Source of the DNA: Paenibacillus sp. V4I7
Lineage (GTDB): Bacteria; Bacillota; Bacilli; Paenibacillales; NBRC-103111
Assembly (NCBI RefSeq): GCF_030817275.1
Contig: NZ_JAUSZD010000002.1
Coordinates: forward strand, 4,898,001-4,962,000
DNA: 64,000 bases
Reading direction: 5' to 3'
The notes below the pieces were generated by a model, which searched no databases, was not told the DNA's origin, and saw nothing but the letters and a program-made list of their open reading frames with translations. The position numbers and the translations under genes are program-made. Positions 35,383 to 44,243 of this stretch are shown one piece after another. Within the stretch, counting starts at the first letter, position 1, and every line of letters starts with the position of its first letter.

Positions 35383-37248
35383 TCAAAATGCGGAAAACTT
35401 ATAAATAGACGTCTGCTTGTAAATCTGACCTGGGAACAATTCAGTGCTTGGGAAATGGGGATGATTCGGAGAGTCCGGATAATGCTGGGTCTCAATACTA
35501 AGCCCGGCGTATCGTTGATAAGCAATTCCGCCCTTCCCAACATCGCTCCCATCCAGACTGTTTCCAGAATAAAACTGCACGGCTGGCTGTGTGGTATAGA
35601 CCTCCATCACCCGGCCCGAATTCGGTTCATACACGCTTGCGGCCTTAACCATGCCGGCCCCGCTTCGATTCAGTATATAATTAAAATCATAACCGCCTCT
35701 CGCATACATCATCAGTGGATCTTGGGAATGAATCCGCGCCCCGATTGCTGTAGGGGTCCGGAAGTCAAGCGGCGTACCGGCGACACTTTGAATTTGCCCA
35801 GTCGGAGTAAGATCCGGCTTGATCGGAGTAAAACGGTCGGCGTGAAGCGTAAGCACATGACCAAGAATATTCCCGTTGCCCGCGCCAGCCAAGTTGTAAT
35901 AGTTATGTTGGGACAGATTTACAACGGTCTTTTTATCTGTCATGGCGGTATAATCAATGATTAATTCATTGTTGTCTGTCAGCGTATAGATCATTTTTAC
36001 GGCAAGATTACCCGGGAACCCCTCTTCACCATCTTTGCTAATATAGTATAACGCGACCCCGACTGCGTCATCGCGGTAGAATTCCTCTGATGCCCAAACC
36101 TTCTTGTTAAATCCTCTAGTCCCGCCGTGAAGCGTATTGCGCCCTTCATTCACGGATAGCTGATAGGTCACACCGTCAAGCGTGAATCTGCCATTTGCAA
36201 TGCGATTCGCGTACCGTCCAAGAACCGCCCCGAAATATGGCTTATTTCCGGTTCGTATGAAATCCCCCAACGTTCCGTAACCAAGAAGGATATCTTCCAT
36301 AGCTCCGTTTCGATCCGGCACCTTGAGAGTCAGCATAATACCGCCGTAGGTCATGATTGAGGCTTGCATGCCGTGCTTATTGGTCAGAGTATAGAGATAT
36401 ACCGATTCGCCATCTGCGGTTTTGCCGAAATATTGCTTTGATATACTGCCGAATGCCGCGTTCGCTTGGACGGATGAAGGAAACTCCTCTTTATTTATTT
36501 TCTCAAGAGGCCGCATAAATCCGTATACAGGCTCTGCTCCATGGGGTGACGCGGCCCAGTTTACTGCATTCGCTATAACCCGCAAAATGGTTCTGTTGTT
36601 ATAGGTAGGGTACTCTTCGTGTCCTGGTCGGAAGTAAAAAATTTTCCCGAGTCCACGCCTATAGGTACAACCGCTGCGAAATACTTCACCTCCCTGAAAC
36701 CAGCTGACAAATACAAGCTCCTCGGGTGCTGGGATATCAAAAAACTCTCCATACATCTCTTCCGATTGCAATTCGATATATTCGCCAATTCCTTCGGTAA
36801 TCGGATGAGAAGGGTCGACAACCCACAACCTTTCCCGCTCTGCAACTGTTCTCCATTTCAAATCACATGTAGTCCCCATTAATTTCCGAAAAATTTTCGA
36901 ACGATGTCCGGAATGAAGCACGATGAGACCCATGCCTTGCAATACCCTTGCTTGAATTCTATCAACGATCTCATCCGTCACCGCATCATGAGCCAGATGC
37001 CCCCACCAAATCAATACATCCGTATGGTTAAGTACCTCCGTCGTTAAACCGTGCTCCGGCTGATCCAAAGTTGCCGTTTGAATTCGAAATCCGAAAGGTC
37101 CAATACCAGCGGAAATCGCTTGGTGAATTCCTTTTGGATAGATGCGGGCAACTTGCGGGTCTGTCCTCTCATGAATAAATTCATTCCATATGGTTACGCG
37201 GATCGGTTTCATCTCAATCACTGGCCCGCTGCCAATCCTTACTTTCAT
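35383..37248 (-). CDS. ThuA-like domain fused to aldose 1-epimerase
   Basis: A two-domain protein of about 621 residues without a signal peptide. Residues about 16-250 are a ThuA-type (glutamine-amidotransferase-like) domain: IRVTIWNEFIHERTD, DVLIWWGHLAHDAV, GLIVLHSGHRSKIF and FRPGHEEYPTYNN. Residues about 290-620 are a galactose mutarotase of the GalM family with NTLHGGTRGF, LSQHNYYNLAG and the catalytic Glu region LSIETQHYPDSPNHP. ThuA proteins take part in sugar (trehalose, glucoside) metabolism; the reaction is not settled. ATG 37248 follows GGAGGG. One in-frame sequence spans both domains, so it is a true fusion. A cytoplasmic role in sugar anomer or keto-sugar handling is likely. Confidence 0.88.
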   Translation of the reverse strand: MKVRIGSGPVIEMKPIRVTIWNEFIHERTDPQVARIYPKGIHQAISAGIGPFGFRIQTATLDQPEHGLTTEVLNHTDVLIWWGHLAHDAVTDEIVDRIQARVLQGMGLIVLHSGHRSKIFRKLMGTTCDLKWRTVAERERLWVVDPSHPITEGIGEYIELQSEEMYGEFFDIPAPEELVFVSWFQGGEVFRSGCTYRRGLGKIFYFRPGHEEYPTYNNRTILRVIANAVNWAASPHGAEPVYGFMRPLEKINKEEFPSSVQANAAFGSISKQYFGKTADGESVYLYTLTNKHGMQASIMTYGGIMLTLKVPDRNGAMEDILLGYGTLGDFIRTGNKPYFGAVLGRYANRIANGRFTLDGVTYQLSVNEGRNTLHGGTRGFNKKVWASEEFYRDDAVGVALYYISKDGEEGFPGNLAVKMIYTLTDNNELIIDYTAMTDKKTVVNLSQHNYYNLAGAGNGNILGHVLTLHADRFTPIKPDLTPTGQIQSVAGTPLDFRTPTAIGARIHSQDPLMMYARGGYDFNYILNRSGAGMVKAASVYEPNSGRVMEVYTTQPAVQFYSGNSLDGSDVGKGGIAYQRYAGLSIETQHYPDSPNHPHFPSTELFPGQIYKQTSIYKFSAF

Positions 37249-37332
37249 CGATTCATCCCTCCATTTTTCAGGCACCACGTCATTAATATAGGTATGTGGA
37301 GCATAAACCTAATAATAAAGGAAGTGATTACA

Positions 37333-39000
37333 CTGAAGATCTATATGGCCGATCACGAAGATACCCTTATTAAAATTTCAAGAAAATTTCAGGTAGAATT
37401 ACTGCAAATGATGTCGATTAATCCACATATCGCAAGTCCCGATACAATCATCACGGGTGAGCGGGTTAACCTTCCTTCCTTGACCATGCCGGCAGCCGAA
37501 AATAGAATCTTTGGCGAATTTTGTCCGCCTTTACCGGAGTCGGAATTTCTTCGCGAATGGATTCCGCTCACTTCCGCAGAACAGATGGCTCAAACAGATT
37601 ACGATGTACTTATTGTCGGGACAGGAGCTGGAGGTGGAGCCGCCCTTTGGCGGTTGGCCGAACAGTGGGGGAACAACGGAAAGAAGATTGGAATCGTCGA
37701 AAGAGGAGACCCTTACCTGCCTACCCATGTAAACAACATAGCGACCATAAACGGCGATAATTTTAGAATATTAAGACCCTATAGAATCACTTATCCGATT
37801 GGAGACCTGCTCCCGCAATATCCCGGTGCCAAGCTTATTTATGCTTTAGGCGGAAGAACCTTACTCTGGGGGGCGATCACCCCGCGCATGCCTGATCACG
37901 TCATTGCCCAATGGCCGGTATCCATCCAGGAAATGAAGTATTATTACGATATCGCTGAAGAATTGATGTCCGTCACCCGATCTTATACGAAAGATTCGTC
38001 GATTACCCAAGTCCTGCTTAAGCGTCTTCGAGAAAATGGCTTTTACTATGCAGACGATATTCCGGTCGCTTCCGATCTGGATCAAACCAGATTCGGTAAA
38101 ATTCGTTCGAACGTTTTTTACAGTTCAATTGTTGCTTTGGCGAAAGCATTAGCAAGGCGTCCGTTTGATTTAGCTGTTCAAACTTATGCTACGGAAGTGG
38201 TTACGGAACATGGCAGAACAGTCGGAGTTCGGGTGATGACTTCGGATAAGAAATCCCATTTCATAAGAGCGAAAACCGTTATTTTATCGGCAAGTGCCTT
38301 ACAAACCCCGCGAATATTGCTGAATTCCAAGATTCCAGGTAAAGCAATCGGACGATATCTTGTTAATCATTCGTACATGATCGCCACAGCCAGCGTAAAT
38401 ACTCGAGGATTTTCTGAGCCGCTAGGTGTATTAGGAATTATCATTCCAGAGCTTATGGGGCGTCCCTATCAGCTGCAGCTTCAAGGACCGGAACAATATT
38501 TTAACTATCAATACGAACATAAACCGATCAAGGACATTTGGAAAATCAGCTTTTTCGGCGCTTCCGGTGAGGTGGAGCCTCGTTACGAAAACCGAGTTTA
38601 TGTGGATTCGAGCAGTCCCGATGAATACGGGGTGCCGGAAATACAAGTCAATTTCGCTTACAGCGAAAAGGATGAAGCGGTTATTCGGCATATGTCGACC
38701 GCCTTACAGCAAGCTGCCAGAGTTATGCAGTTAGATCTAGCCACTACAGTGAACGGTGTTCCCCAGATTTGCTTAATGCCGATCGGAACAGATAACCACG
38801 AGTCCGGAACATGCCGGATGGGCGATGACCCTCGTACTTCCGCTACGAACAGGTACGGACAAATTCACGGCGTATCGGGTCTTTACATAGCAGACAGCAG
38901 CGTGCTGCCCACTATTGGCGCAACGAATCCTACATTGACTACGGTGGCTATGGCAATTCGGACGGCCGACTATATTATCAAAAAGCTTCAAGAATCATGA
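37333..39000 (+). CDS. LysM-GMC oxidoreductase (copy 1)
   Basis: FAD-dependent GMC oxidoreductase (glucose dehydrogenase or gluconate dehydrogenase type) with an N-terminal LysM-like domain of about 45 residues (DTLIKISRKFQVELLQMMSI then NPHIASPDTIITGERVNLPS). The FAD site is YDVLIVGTGAGGGAALWRL (96-101). The C-terminal catalytic block reads DNHESGTCRMGDDPRTSATN. The start is probably CTG at 37333: GGAAGTG lies before it, and this aligns with the start of the copy at 45914; ATG 37345 is the alternative. No signal peptide is present. LysM proteins without signal peptides occur in Bacillus spore coats (SafA type), and the ger operon is adjacent, so a spore location is likely. Confidence 0.85.
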   Translation: MKIYMADHEDTLIKISRKFQVELLQMMSINPHIASPDTIITGERVNLPSLTMPAAENRIFGEFCPPLPESEFLREWIPLTSAEQMAQTDYDVLIVGTGAGGGAALWRLAEQWGNNGKKIGIVERGDPYLPTHVNNIATINGDNFRILRPYRITYPIGDLLPQYPGAKLIYALGGRTLLWGAITPRMPDHVIAQWPVSIQEMKYYYDIAEELMSVTRSYTKDSSITQVLLKRLRENGFYYADDIPVASDLDQTRFGKIRSNVFYSSIVALAKALARRPFDLAVQTYATEVVTEHGRTVGVRVMTSDKKSHFIRAKTVILSASALQTPRILLNSKIPGKAIGRYLVNHSYMIATASVNTRGFSEPLGVLGIIIPELMGRPYQLQLQGPEQYFNYQYEHKPIKDIWKISFFGASGEVEPRYENRVYVDSSSPDEYGVPEIQVNFAYSEKDEAVIRHMSTALQQAARVMQLDLATTVNGVPQICLMPIGTDNHESGTCRMGDDPRTSATNRYGQIHGVSGLYIADSSVLPTIGATNPTLTTVAMAIRTADYIIKKLQES

Positions 39001-39891
39001 TCAAATAGCTAAATACTCCCCGCCATTGATATGAATGGTTATCCCCACGGCATAGCTGGAATCTTCGGATGCCAAGAATAAATAGGCCGGTGCAAGTTCA
39101 AATGGCTGACACGCCCGTCCGATCGGATTATCGCTGCCAAAAGTCATATACATCTCCGGAGGGAGCGATGCAGGAATGAGAGGGGTCCATGTCCTTCCGG
39201 GGGCTACAGCGTTAACACGAATTCCTCTTTTGAGAAGAGATAACGCTAACGAACGCGTAAAAGTGCTAACCGCTCCCTTGGTAGCTGAATAATCGATTAA
39301 TTGTTCAAAGCCAACAATTGACGTTACCGAGCTTGTGTTGATAATCGCGCTTCCCGGCCTTAAGTAGGGAACGACTGCTTTTGCAAAGTAAAGGTATGAA
39401 AAAAAATTAGTTCGAAATGTACGTTCCAGCTGTTCAGCGGAAATATGTTCAATACTGCTTTGAACGTGCTGTTCAGCGGCATTATTGATCAAAATATCAA
39501 TGCGTCCAAATTCGGATAAAGTCTGCCCCACGGCCTCGCGGCAAAAGTCCTCATAACCAATATCCCCTGCAATCGTCAAACATCTTCGGCCTATCTGCTC
39601 GACTCTGGCTTTCGTTTCCGCAGCGTCGCCATGCTCATTGAGATAGACGACAACGATATCTGCGCCCTCCTTGGCAAACAGATAGGATATTGCACGTCCG
39701 ATGCCGCTATCCCCACCTGTAATAATGGCCACTTTCCCCTTTAACTTCCCGGTTCCGATGTAATTAGGATTTTCAGATATGGGCCTTGGAATCATAATGG
39801 ATTCAATTCCTGGCTGCTGAGGCTGATATTGTAGTGGGGCCTGAATGGGTATCTCTTCACACTTCGTTACTTTACCATAGTTCGAAAACAT
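39001..39891 (-). CDS. Short-chain dehydrogenase/reductase
   Basis: NAD(P)-dependent SDR, resembling the B. subtilis YdaD/YhxC general-stress group with its extra N-terminal tail of about 50 residues (PLQYQPQQPGIESIMIPRP). The cofactor site is TGGDSGIG (58-65), the Asn-Asn-Ala-Ala motif NNAAEQH follows, and the catalytic residues are Ser near 187, Tyr201 and Lys205 (DYSATKG). It ends with INGGEYLAI. Its stop codon directly abuts the GMC stop codon. It is divergent from the ger operon, so the two share the 155-bp region between them. Confidence 0.93.
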   Translation of the reverse strand: MFSNYGKVTKCEEIPIQAPLQYQPQQPGIESIMIPRPISENPNYIGTGKLKGKVAIITGGDSGIGRAISYLFAKEGADIVVVYLNEHGDAAETKARVEQIGRRCLTIAGDIGYEDFCREAVGQTLSEFGRIDILINNAAEQHVQSSIEHISAEQLERTFRTNFFSYLYFAKAVVPYLRPGSAIINTSSVTSIVGFEQLIDYSATKGAVSTFTRSLALSLLKRGIRVNAVAPGRTWTPLIPASLPPEMYMTFGSDNPIGRACQPFELAPAYLFLASEDSSYAVGITIHINGGEYLAI

Positions 39892-40046
39892 GACTATTCC
39901 TCCATCGGAATTTGTTACTTTCAGGGTATTCTACAACATACAAATGGGTGATTGCCCAAAAGATTTTAGCTTCCACTGCCTTTCCTGAGAATTACTTTTC
40001 AATATTATGGCAAAAATAATACAATCACTAGGGAAGGATGGCACCT

Positions 40047-41639
40047 ATGAACTTTTTCAGACGGCTTGTCCAAAGTCGTTATCGCGACAAGATCATTGAG
40101 CAAAACGACTCCTACGACCATTTGTCCGAATCGCGCACATCGAATCAAGAAAAGCTTCCCGATACCGGTGTCTCAACGATATCTACTCATTTGCCGGACA
40201 ACCTGCAGAGGGTAAAGGATGTTTTCGATCGTTGCAGCGACTTTAGCATCATTCCTTGGCAGTACGGTCCCGAGATGAGTTATACCGCATTCTCCATTTA
40301 TCTCGATTCGCTCATTCAAAAAAAAGAGCATAATTTCTTTAGAGAAGCGCTTCAAGACCAGGTCATACACGAGCTTGGACAAGGAACGATGGTTATGCCG
40401 GAAGATGTTATCTTCTATTTCAACAATAGAGGCGCCTCTTCCGACTCTGCTCTGCTGATCAAAGATTTCAATGAGGCGGTAAAAAATGTCCTTCAAGGCC
40501 ATATTGTCATCTTCTTCGACCAATGGAACTCAGCGCTTAGTTTCAAGGCTACAGGCCTAGAAACCAGACAAGTCACCGAATCAGTTACCGAACCTGTCGT
40601 TCATGGACCTCGTGAAAGCACCGTTGAAAATTTATCGAAAAATTTAGGGATGATCCGTTCACGGTTAAAGACAGCAAATTTTAAAATAGAATCGTTACCA
40701 CCGTCAGGACAAACGCAAACGAACGTTGCATACGGTTATTTGGAAGGAACCGTCAACCCTGACGTGTTAGCCGAATTTCAAAGGCGAATTGTTAAGCTTC
40801 AGAAGCATGAGATATTGGAAACCTCTTACATCGAGGATGCCATTGAGGATTCCACATATTCACCTTTTCCTCAATACCGTTACACCGAACGAACGGATGT
40901 CGCCGTTGCTTCCTTACTGGAAGGAAAAATTATCGTGTTGGTTGACGGGACCGGATCCATCCTAATATGCCCCGGCTTATTATTCGAGCTGCTGCAATCG
41001 AGCGAAGATTACTATCAAAGAACCGTTGTCGCAAGCCTTATCCGTATCCTGAGATTAGTTGCATTATTTATTGCCATAGGCCTGCCCAGCATATATATTG
41101 CTTTTTCCACTTTTCATCCGGAATTAATTCCGACTGTTCTTCTGCTTGCCGTCATCAACTCCCGTGAAGGGATTCCATTCCCTGCTGTCATTGAAGCATT
41201 CATTATGGAATTCTTCTTTGAACTGCTTCGAGAGGCCGGAATTCGTCTGCCGCGTCCGGTCGGATCTGCGGTGAGCATCGTCGGAGCGCTTGTTATCGGA
41301 GAAGCGTCCATCAATGCCGGCATCGCATCGCCGATCATGGTGATTATCGTTGCATTAACCGGGATTGCATCCTTTTCCATCCCCCAATACAACTTTGCCA
41401 TTGCGCTGCGCATTTTGCGGTTTCCCCTCATGCTGTTCGCAGCTTTTTTGGGCATATTCGGCATTTTGATCGCCTTTATGCTGATGTGGCTGCACTTGGC
41501 GAGCTTACGCTCTTTAGGTCAGCCTTATTTAAGCCCTATCGGTCCTTTTATTCCACGGCAGATAAAGGATGTAATCCTTCGCGCGCCGCTCGGCACATTA
41601 ATGCGTTCGCCGCGAATTCGCTATAAGGACAAGCCTTAG
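40047..41639 (+). CDS. Spore germination receptor subunit A (GerAA/GerKA family)
   Basis: Subunit A of a nutrient germinant receptor in the inner spore membrane. The N-terminal soluble part (about 300 residues) ends with the family motif TDVAVASLLEGKIIVLVDGT. About five membrane segments follow, including RPVGSAVSIVGALVIGEASI and SIPQYNFAIALRILRFPLML. ATG 40047 is eight bases after GGAAGG; an ATG three codons earlier touches that site. First gene of a four-gene operon; a forespore promoter is expected in the upstream 150 bp, where I see only a weak candidate. Confidence 0.95.
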   Translation: MNFFRRLVQSRYRDKIIEQNDSYDHLSESRTSNQEKLPDTGVSTISTHLPDNLQRVKDVFDRCSDFSIIPWQYGPEMSYTAFSIYLDSLIQKKEHNFFREALQDQVIHELGQGTMVMPEDVIFYFNNRGASSDSALLIKDFNEAVKNVLQGHIVIFFDQWNSALSFKATGLETRQVTESVTEPVVHGPRESTVENLSKNLGMIRSRLKTANFKIESLPPSGQTQTNVAYGYLEGTVNPDVLAEFQRRIVKLQKHEILETSYIEDAIEDSTYSPFPQYRYTERTDVAVASLLEGKIIVLVDGTGSILICPGLLFELLQSSEDYYQRTVVASLIRILRLVALFIAIGLPSIYIAFSTFHPELIPTVLLLAVINSREGIPFPAVIEAFIMEFFFELLREAGIRLPRPVGSAVSIVGALVIGEASINAGIASPIMVIIVALTGIASFSIPQYNFAIALRILRFPLMLFAAFLGIFGILIAFMLMWLHLASLRSLGQPYLSPIGPFIPRQIKDVILRAPLGTLMRSPRIRYKDKP

Positions 41640-41680
41640 AAATTAGCCAACTATGTCGTACTCAGGAGAGAACAAAGAGC

Positions 41681-42847
41681 ATGAAAAGGCGGATATGGAT
41701 GAGCTTATGCTTATCAGCACTCTTCTTATTGACAGGTTGCTGGGATCGGGCCGAGCTTCCTGAAAAAGGGTTTGTCATGGGAGCCGGCTTAGATCTAACT
41801 GATGATGGAAAAATTTCACTGACTACACAATTATTCAAGCCAGCCCAAGGGGTTGGTGCGGTAGGCGGCAAAGCAGCCGAAACGCAATACATTAATGTTA
41901 CGGCTATAGATGATACGGTTCCCAGAGCCATTCGCGATATTCCCATTAATCTCGGTCGTAAAACCCAGTGGAGCCATACCCGCCTGATTATTATCGGAGA
42001 AAAACTGGCTCGTGAACGAGGAATATTCGAAATTCTCGAACTTTTTTATCGGGATCACGAACCCCGGCTTACGATGTCCATCATAATCGCGGAGGGAAGA
42101 GCTGACAAATATTTTAATATGAAGCCGTTCATCGAAAATACAATAAGCCAGCAATTATTTCAAACCGAAAAATCGGCTGCATCCAGCAGCGGAAAAACAG
42201 TAGATATGAATTTGCTCAAATTAGGCCTGCAAATGAAAAGCGAGGTCGGTATCGCTAAGGTTCCTTATCTCTATTTATCCAAAGATGCAACCAAGGTTAC
42301 GAATATAGCTGGAATTGCCTTGCTGAAAGAGGGGAAACTTGTGGGTAAAATGGAACCAACGAAGGTGGAAACCTTACAAATGGTGTTGAACAAATATCAA
42401 AGCGGCATGATTGATATTCCTTGCCAGAATCCATCCAAACAGAGTAAGAAGGTAGAAGCTGTAGAAATAGTCTCCTTAAAAAGCAAATTGCAGCCTACCG
42501 ATATCGAAGAGAATTCGCTGAAAGTTCTTATAAAGATCAACATGGAAGTAGCTGTTATGGAATTGACATGCTCTAAGCTGGAAACGGTACAGGATGAAAA
42601 GAATTTCACGAAAAAAGTTGAGGGACAGATGAAGCAGCGAATTACGGAAACAACCGATTGGTTAAAAAAAAACAAATTCGATGCCATCGGATTGGGGAAC
42701 AAAATATATCAGAAAAATCCGCCATTGTGGAAACAATGGAAAAAAAACTGGGCTGACCGATTTGCGAACAGTGAGTTCGATATCGATGTTGAAGTCAAGG
42801 TCATCAATAGCGGAACCACAATCAGCAAGCCCGTTTTCAAAAAATAG
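41681..42847 (+). CDS. Spore germination receptor subunit C (GerAC family lipoprotein)
   Basis: Lipoprotein subunit C of the germinant receptor. The signal ends LFLLTGC with Cys20, directly followed by the family hallmark WDRAELPEKGFVMGAGLD. The later segment IPINLGRKTQWSHTRLIIIG is also typical of GerAC proteins. AGGAGAG precedes ATG 41681. It lies 41 bp after subunit A. It stands on the outer face of the inner spore membrane. Confidence 0.95.
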   Translation: MKRRIWMSLCLSALFLLTGCWDRAELPEKGFVMGAGLDLTDDGKISLTTQLFKPAQGVGAVGGKAAETQYINVTAIDDTVPRAIRDIPINLGRKTQWSHTRLIIIGEKLARERGIFEILELFYRDHEPRLTMSIIIAEGRADKYFNMKPFIENTISQQLFQTEKSAASSSGKTVDMNLLKLGLQMKSEVGIAKVPYLYLSKDATKVTNIAGIALLKEGKLVGKMEPTKVETLQMVLNKYQSGMIDIPCQNPSKQSKKVEAVEIVSLKSKLQPTDIEENSLKVLIKINMEVAVMELTCSKLETVQDEKNFTKKVEGQMKQRITETTDWLKKNKFDAIGLGNKIYQKNPPLWKQWKKNWADRFANSEFDIDVEVKVINSGTTISKPVFKK

Positions 42848-42861
42848 AAGGGATTGGAAAA

Positions 42862-43104
42862 ATGCTGGGAAAAATGTTATTACTGCTGTTGATTTACGCA
42901 GGCATTTCGCTCGCAGATATACCGAGACTAAAAAAGGTGGACCGCCGCGAGATCATTGCTTATACATTCATGGCACTGCTTTCGTTTTACCTTGGCATCA
43001 ATTATATATTTGAGCTGAAATGGCCGTTTCTGGAAGAAGCCGCCGCAGTACTCCTTGGTGAACCGGCCCGTCGCATCGTTGAGTTTCTAAAGGTTCCCTC
43101 TTAA
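42862..43104 (+). CDS. Small two-helix membrane protein, D-type ger subunit
   Basis: An 80-residue protein with two hydrophobic segments (MLLLLLIYAGISLA and IIAYTFMALLSFYLGINYIF) separated by a basic loop (PRLKKVDRREI). It lies between the C and B genes of the operon, 14 bp after C. Small two-helix D proteins encoded in or near ger operons are known to modulate germination in Bacillus; position and topology fit, but sequence identity was not tested. Confidence 0.75.
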   Translation: MLGKMLLLLLIYAGISLADIPRLKKVDRREIIAYTFMALLSFYLGINYIFELKWPFLEEAAAVLLGEPARRIVEFLKVPS

Positions 43105-43138
43105 CCAATCGAAATCTGCTACTGCGGGGGTGTATGAA

Positions 43139-44233
43139 ATGAAAGCTAAGGAACAAATCAGCTCCGGGCAGATGTCTGTCATATTTTTTGCTTTCATGAC
43201 GGGTTCTGCCATTATAAACATCCCAGGACCGTTAATCGGGTACGCCAAAAACGGGGCTTGGATTTCCCTGTTACTGTCTTTGTCTGCAGGCATATTCTTC
43301 CTATCCTGTATCCTTTATTTGTATCGAAAATTTCCCGACCTGACTTTTATTGAGTACAGCAGGGCTTTGGTTGGTAATTGGGTTACGGTCCTTCTCGCTA
43401 TTCCTTTCATTTCGTTTCAATTCCACATGACATCCGGAATCGTCCTGGATATCGGTTTATTTATGACCAGTTCTATGATGCGGCAAACTCCGTTGTATCT
43501 ATTCGTATTATCGGTATTTGTGGTTATTGCTCTTACGGTGCGTTCAGGGATAGAAACATTGGCTCGAATGATCTTTGTTCCTATGGTTAGCGTCCTCTTT
43601 TTCATCATTCTCATTCTTGTATTATCCGGCAACAATTATGAGATCGATCATCTGATTCCCATCATGCCGGATGGAATCAAACCGGTGCTTCTTGGCGCTT
43701 ATTTTTCATACGGGTTTCCCTACGTCGAGCTTGTGCTTATGGCCATGCTTCTTCCTTACGTACGTAAAGAAGGACAGACACATGTAAAGAAAGGCATGTA
43801 TCTCGCTCTGCTTGTAAACGGGTTTTGTTTAATTGCCGTAACGCTTAGTACGATATTGGTGTTCGGTCCAATGGCAGGGGAACGAAAGTATTCGATGTTT
43901 GAGGTAGCTCGAATCATCGATTTGCTGGAAGTCATTCAAAGGATTGAATCTCTCATCGGCATCTCCTTGATTATGACTTCTTTTATCAAGGCGACCATTA
44001 CGCTCCTTATATTGAATTTAACGTTTACGAAATTGTTCAAGCTTCGTGACGATCGTATTCTGATTCTCCCCATAACATTGGTTTGTTATCTTTTTTCTTT
44101 GCATCAAATTGGAAAAGGAGCAGCTCTTTGGATTCATTCCGTATCGGTCATTCATGCGTTATGGGCCACATTTTCTTATTTACTGCCTTTGCTAGTCGTT
44201 ACCGCAGCAGCAATAATAAGGAAAAAAGTTTGA
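43139..44233 (+). CDS. Spore germination receptor subunit B (GerAB family permease)
   Basis: Subunit B of the germinant receptor, an APC-superfamily membrane protein with about ten helices that forms the germinant pocket. The N-terminal QISSGQMSVIFFAFMTGSAI and the segment PIMPDGIKPVLLGAYFSYGF are family features. GGGGGTG places the start at ATG 43139; a GTG nine bases earlier is in frame but overlaps that site. Last gene of the A-C-D-B operon; only ten bases separate its stop from the convergent GMC gene. Confidence 0.95.
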   Translation: MKAKEQISSGQMSVIFFAFMTGSAIINIPGPLIGYAKNGAWISLLLSLSAGIFFLSCILYLYRKFPDLTFIEYSRALVGNWVTVLLAIPFISFQFHMTSGIVLDIGLFMTSSMMRQTPLYLFVLSVFVVIALTVRSGIETLARMIFVPMVSVLFFIILILVLSGNNYEIDHLIPIMPDGIKPVLLGAYFSYGFPYVELVLMAMLLPYVRKEGQTHVKKGMYLALLVNGFCLIAVTLSTILVFGPMAGERKYSMFEVARIIDLLEVIQRIESLIGISLIMTSFIKATITLLILNLTFTKLFKLRDDRILILPITLVCYLFSLHQIGKGAALWIHSVSVIHALWATFSYLLPLLVVTAAAIIRKKV

Positions 44234-44243
44234 ATATGCTTTT

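Noticed and set aside
37051..37332. N-terminal extension of the first GMC protein
   Set aside because: Overlaps the ThuA-epimerase gene on the other strand, has no ribosome site, and the paralogue starts at the LysM domain.
40173..40523. 116-codon minus-strand frame within the gerA-type gene
   Set aside because: Antisense shadow of a clear GerAA coding region.
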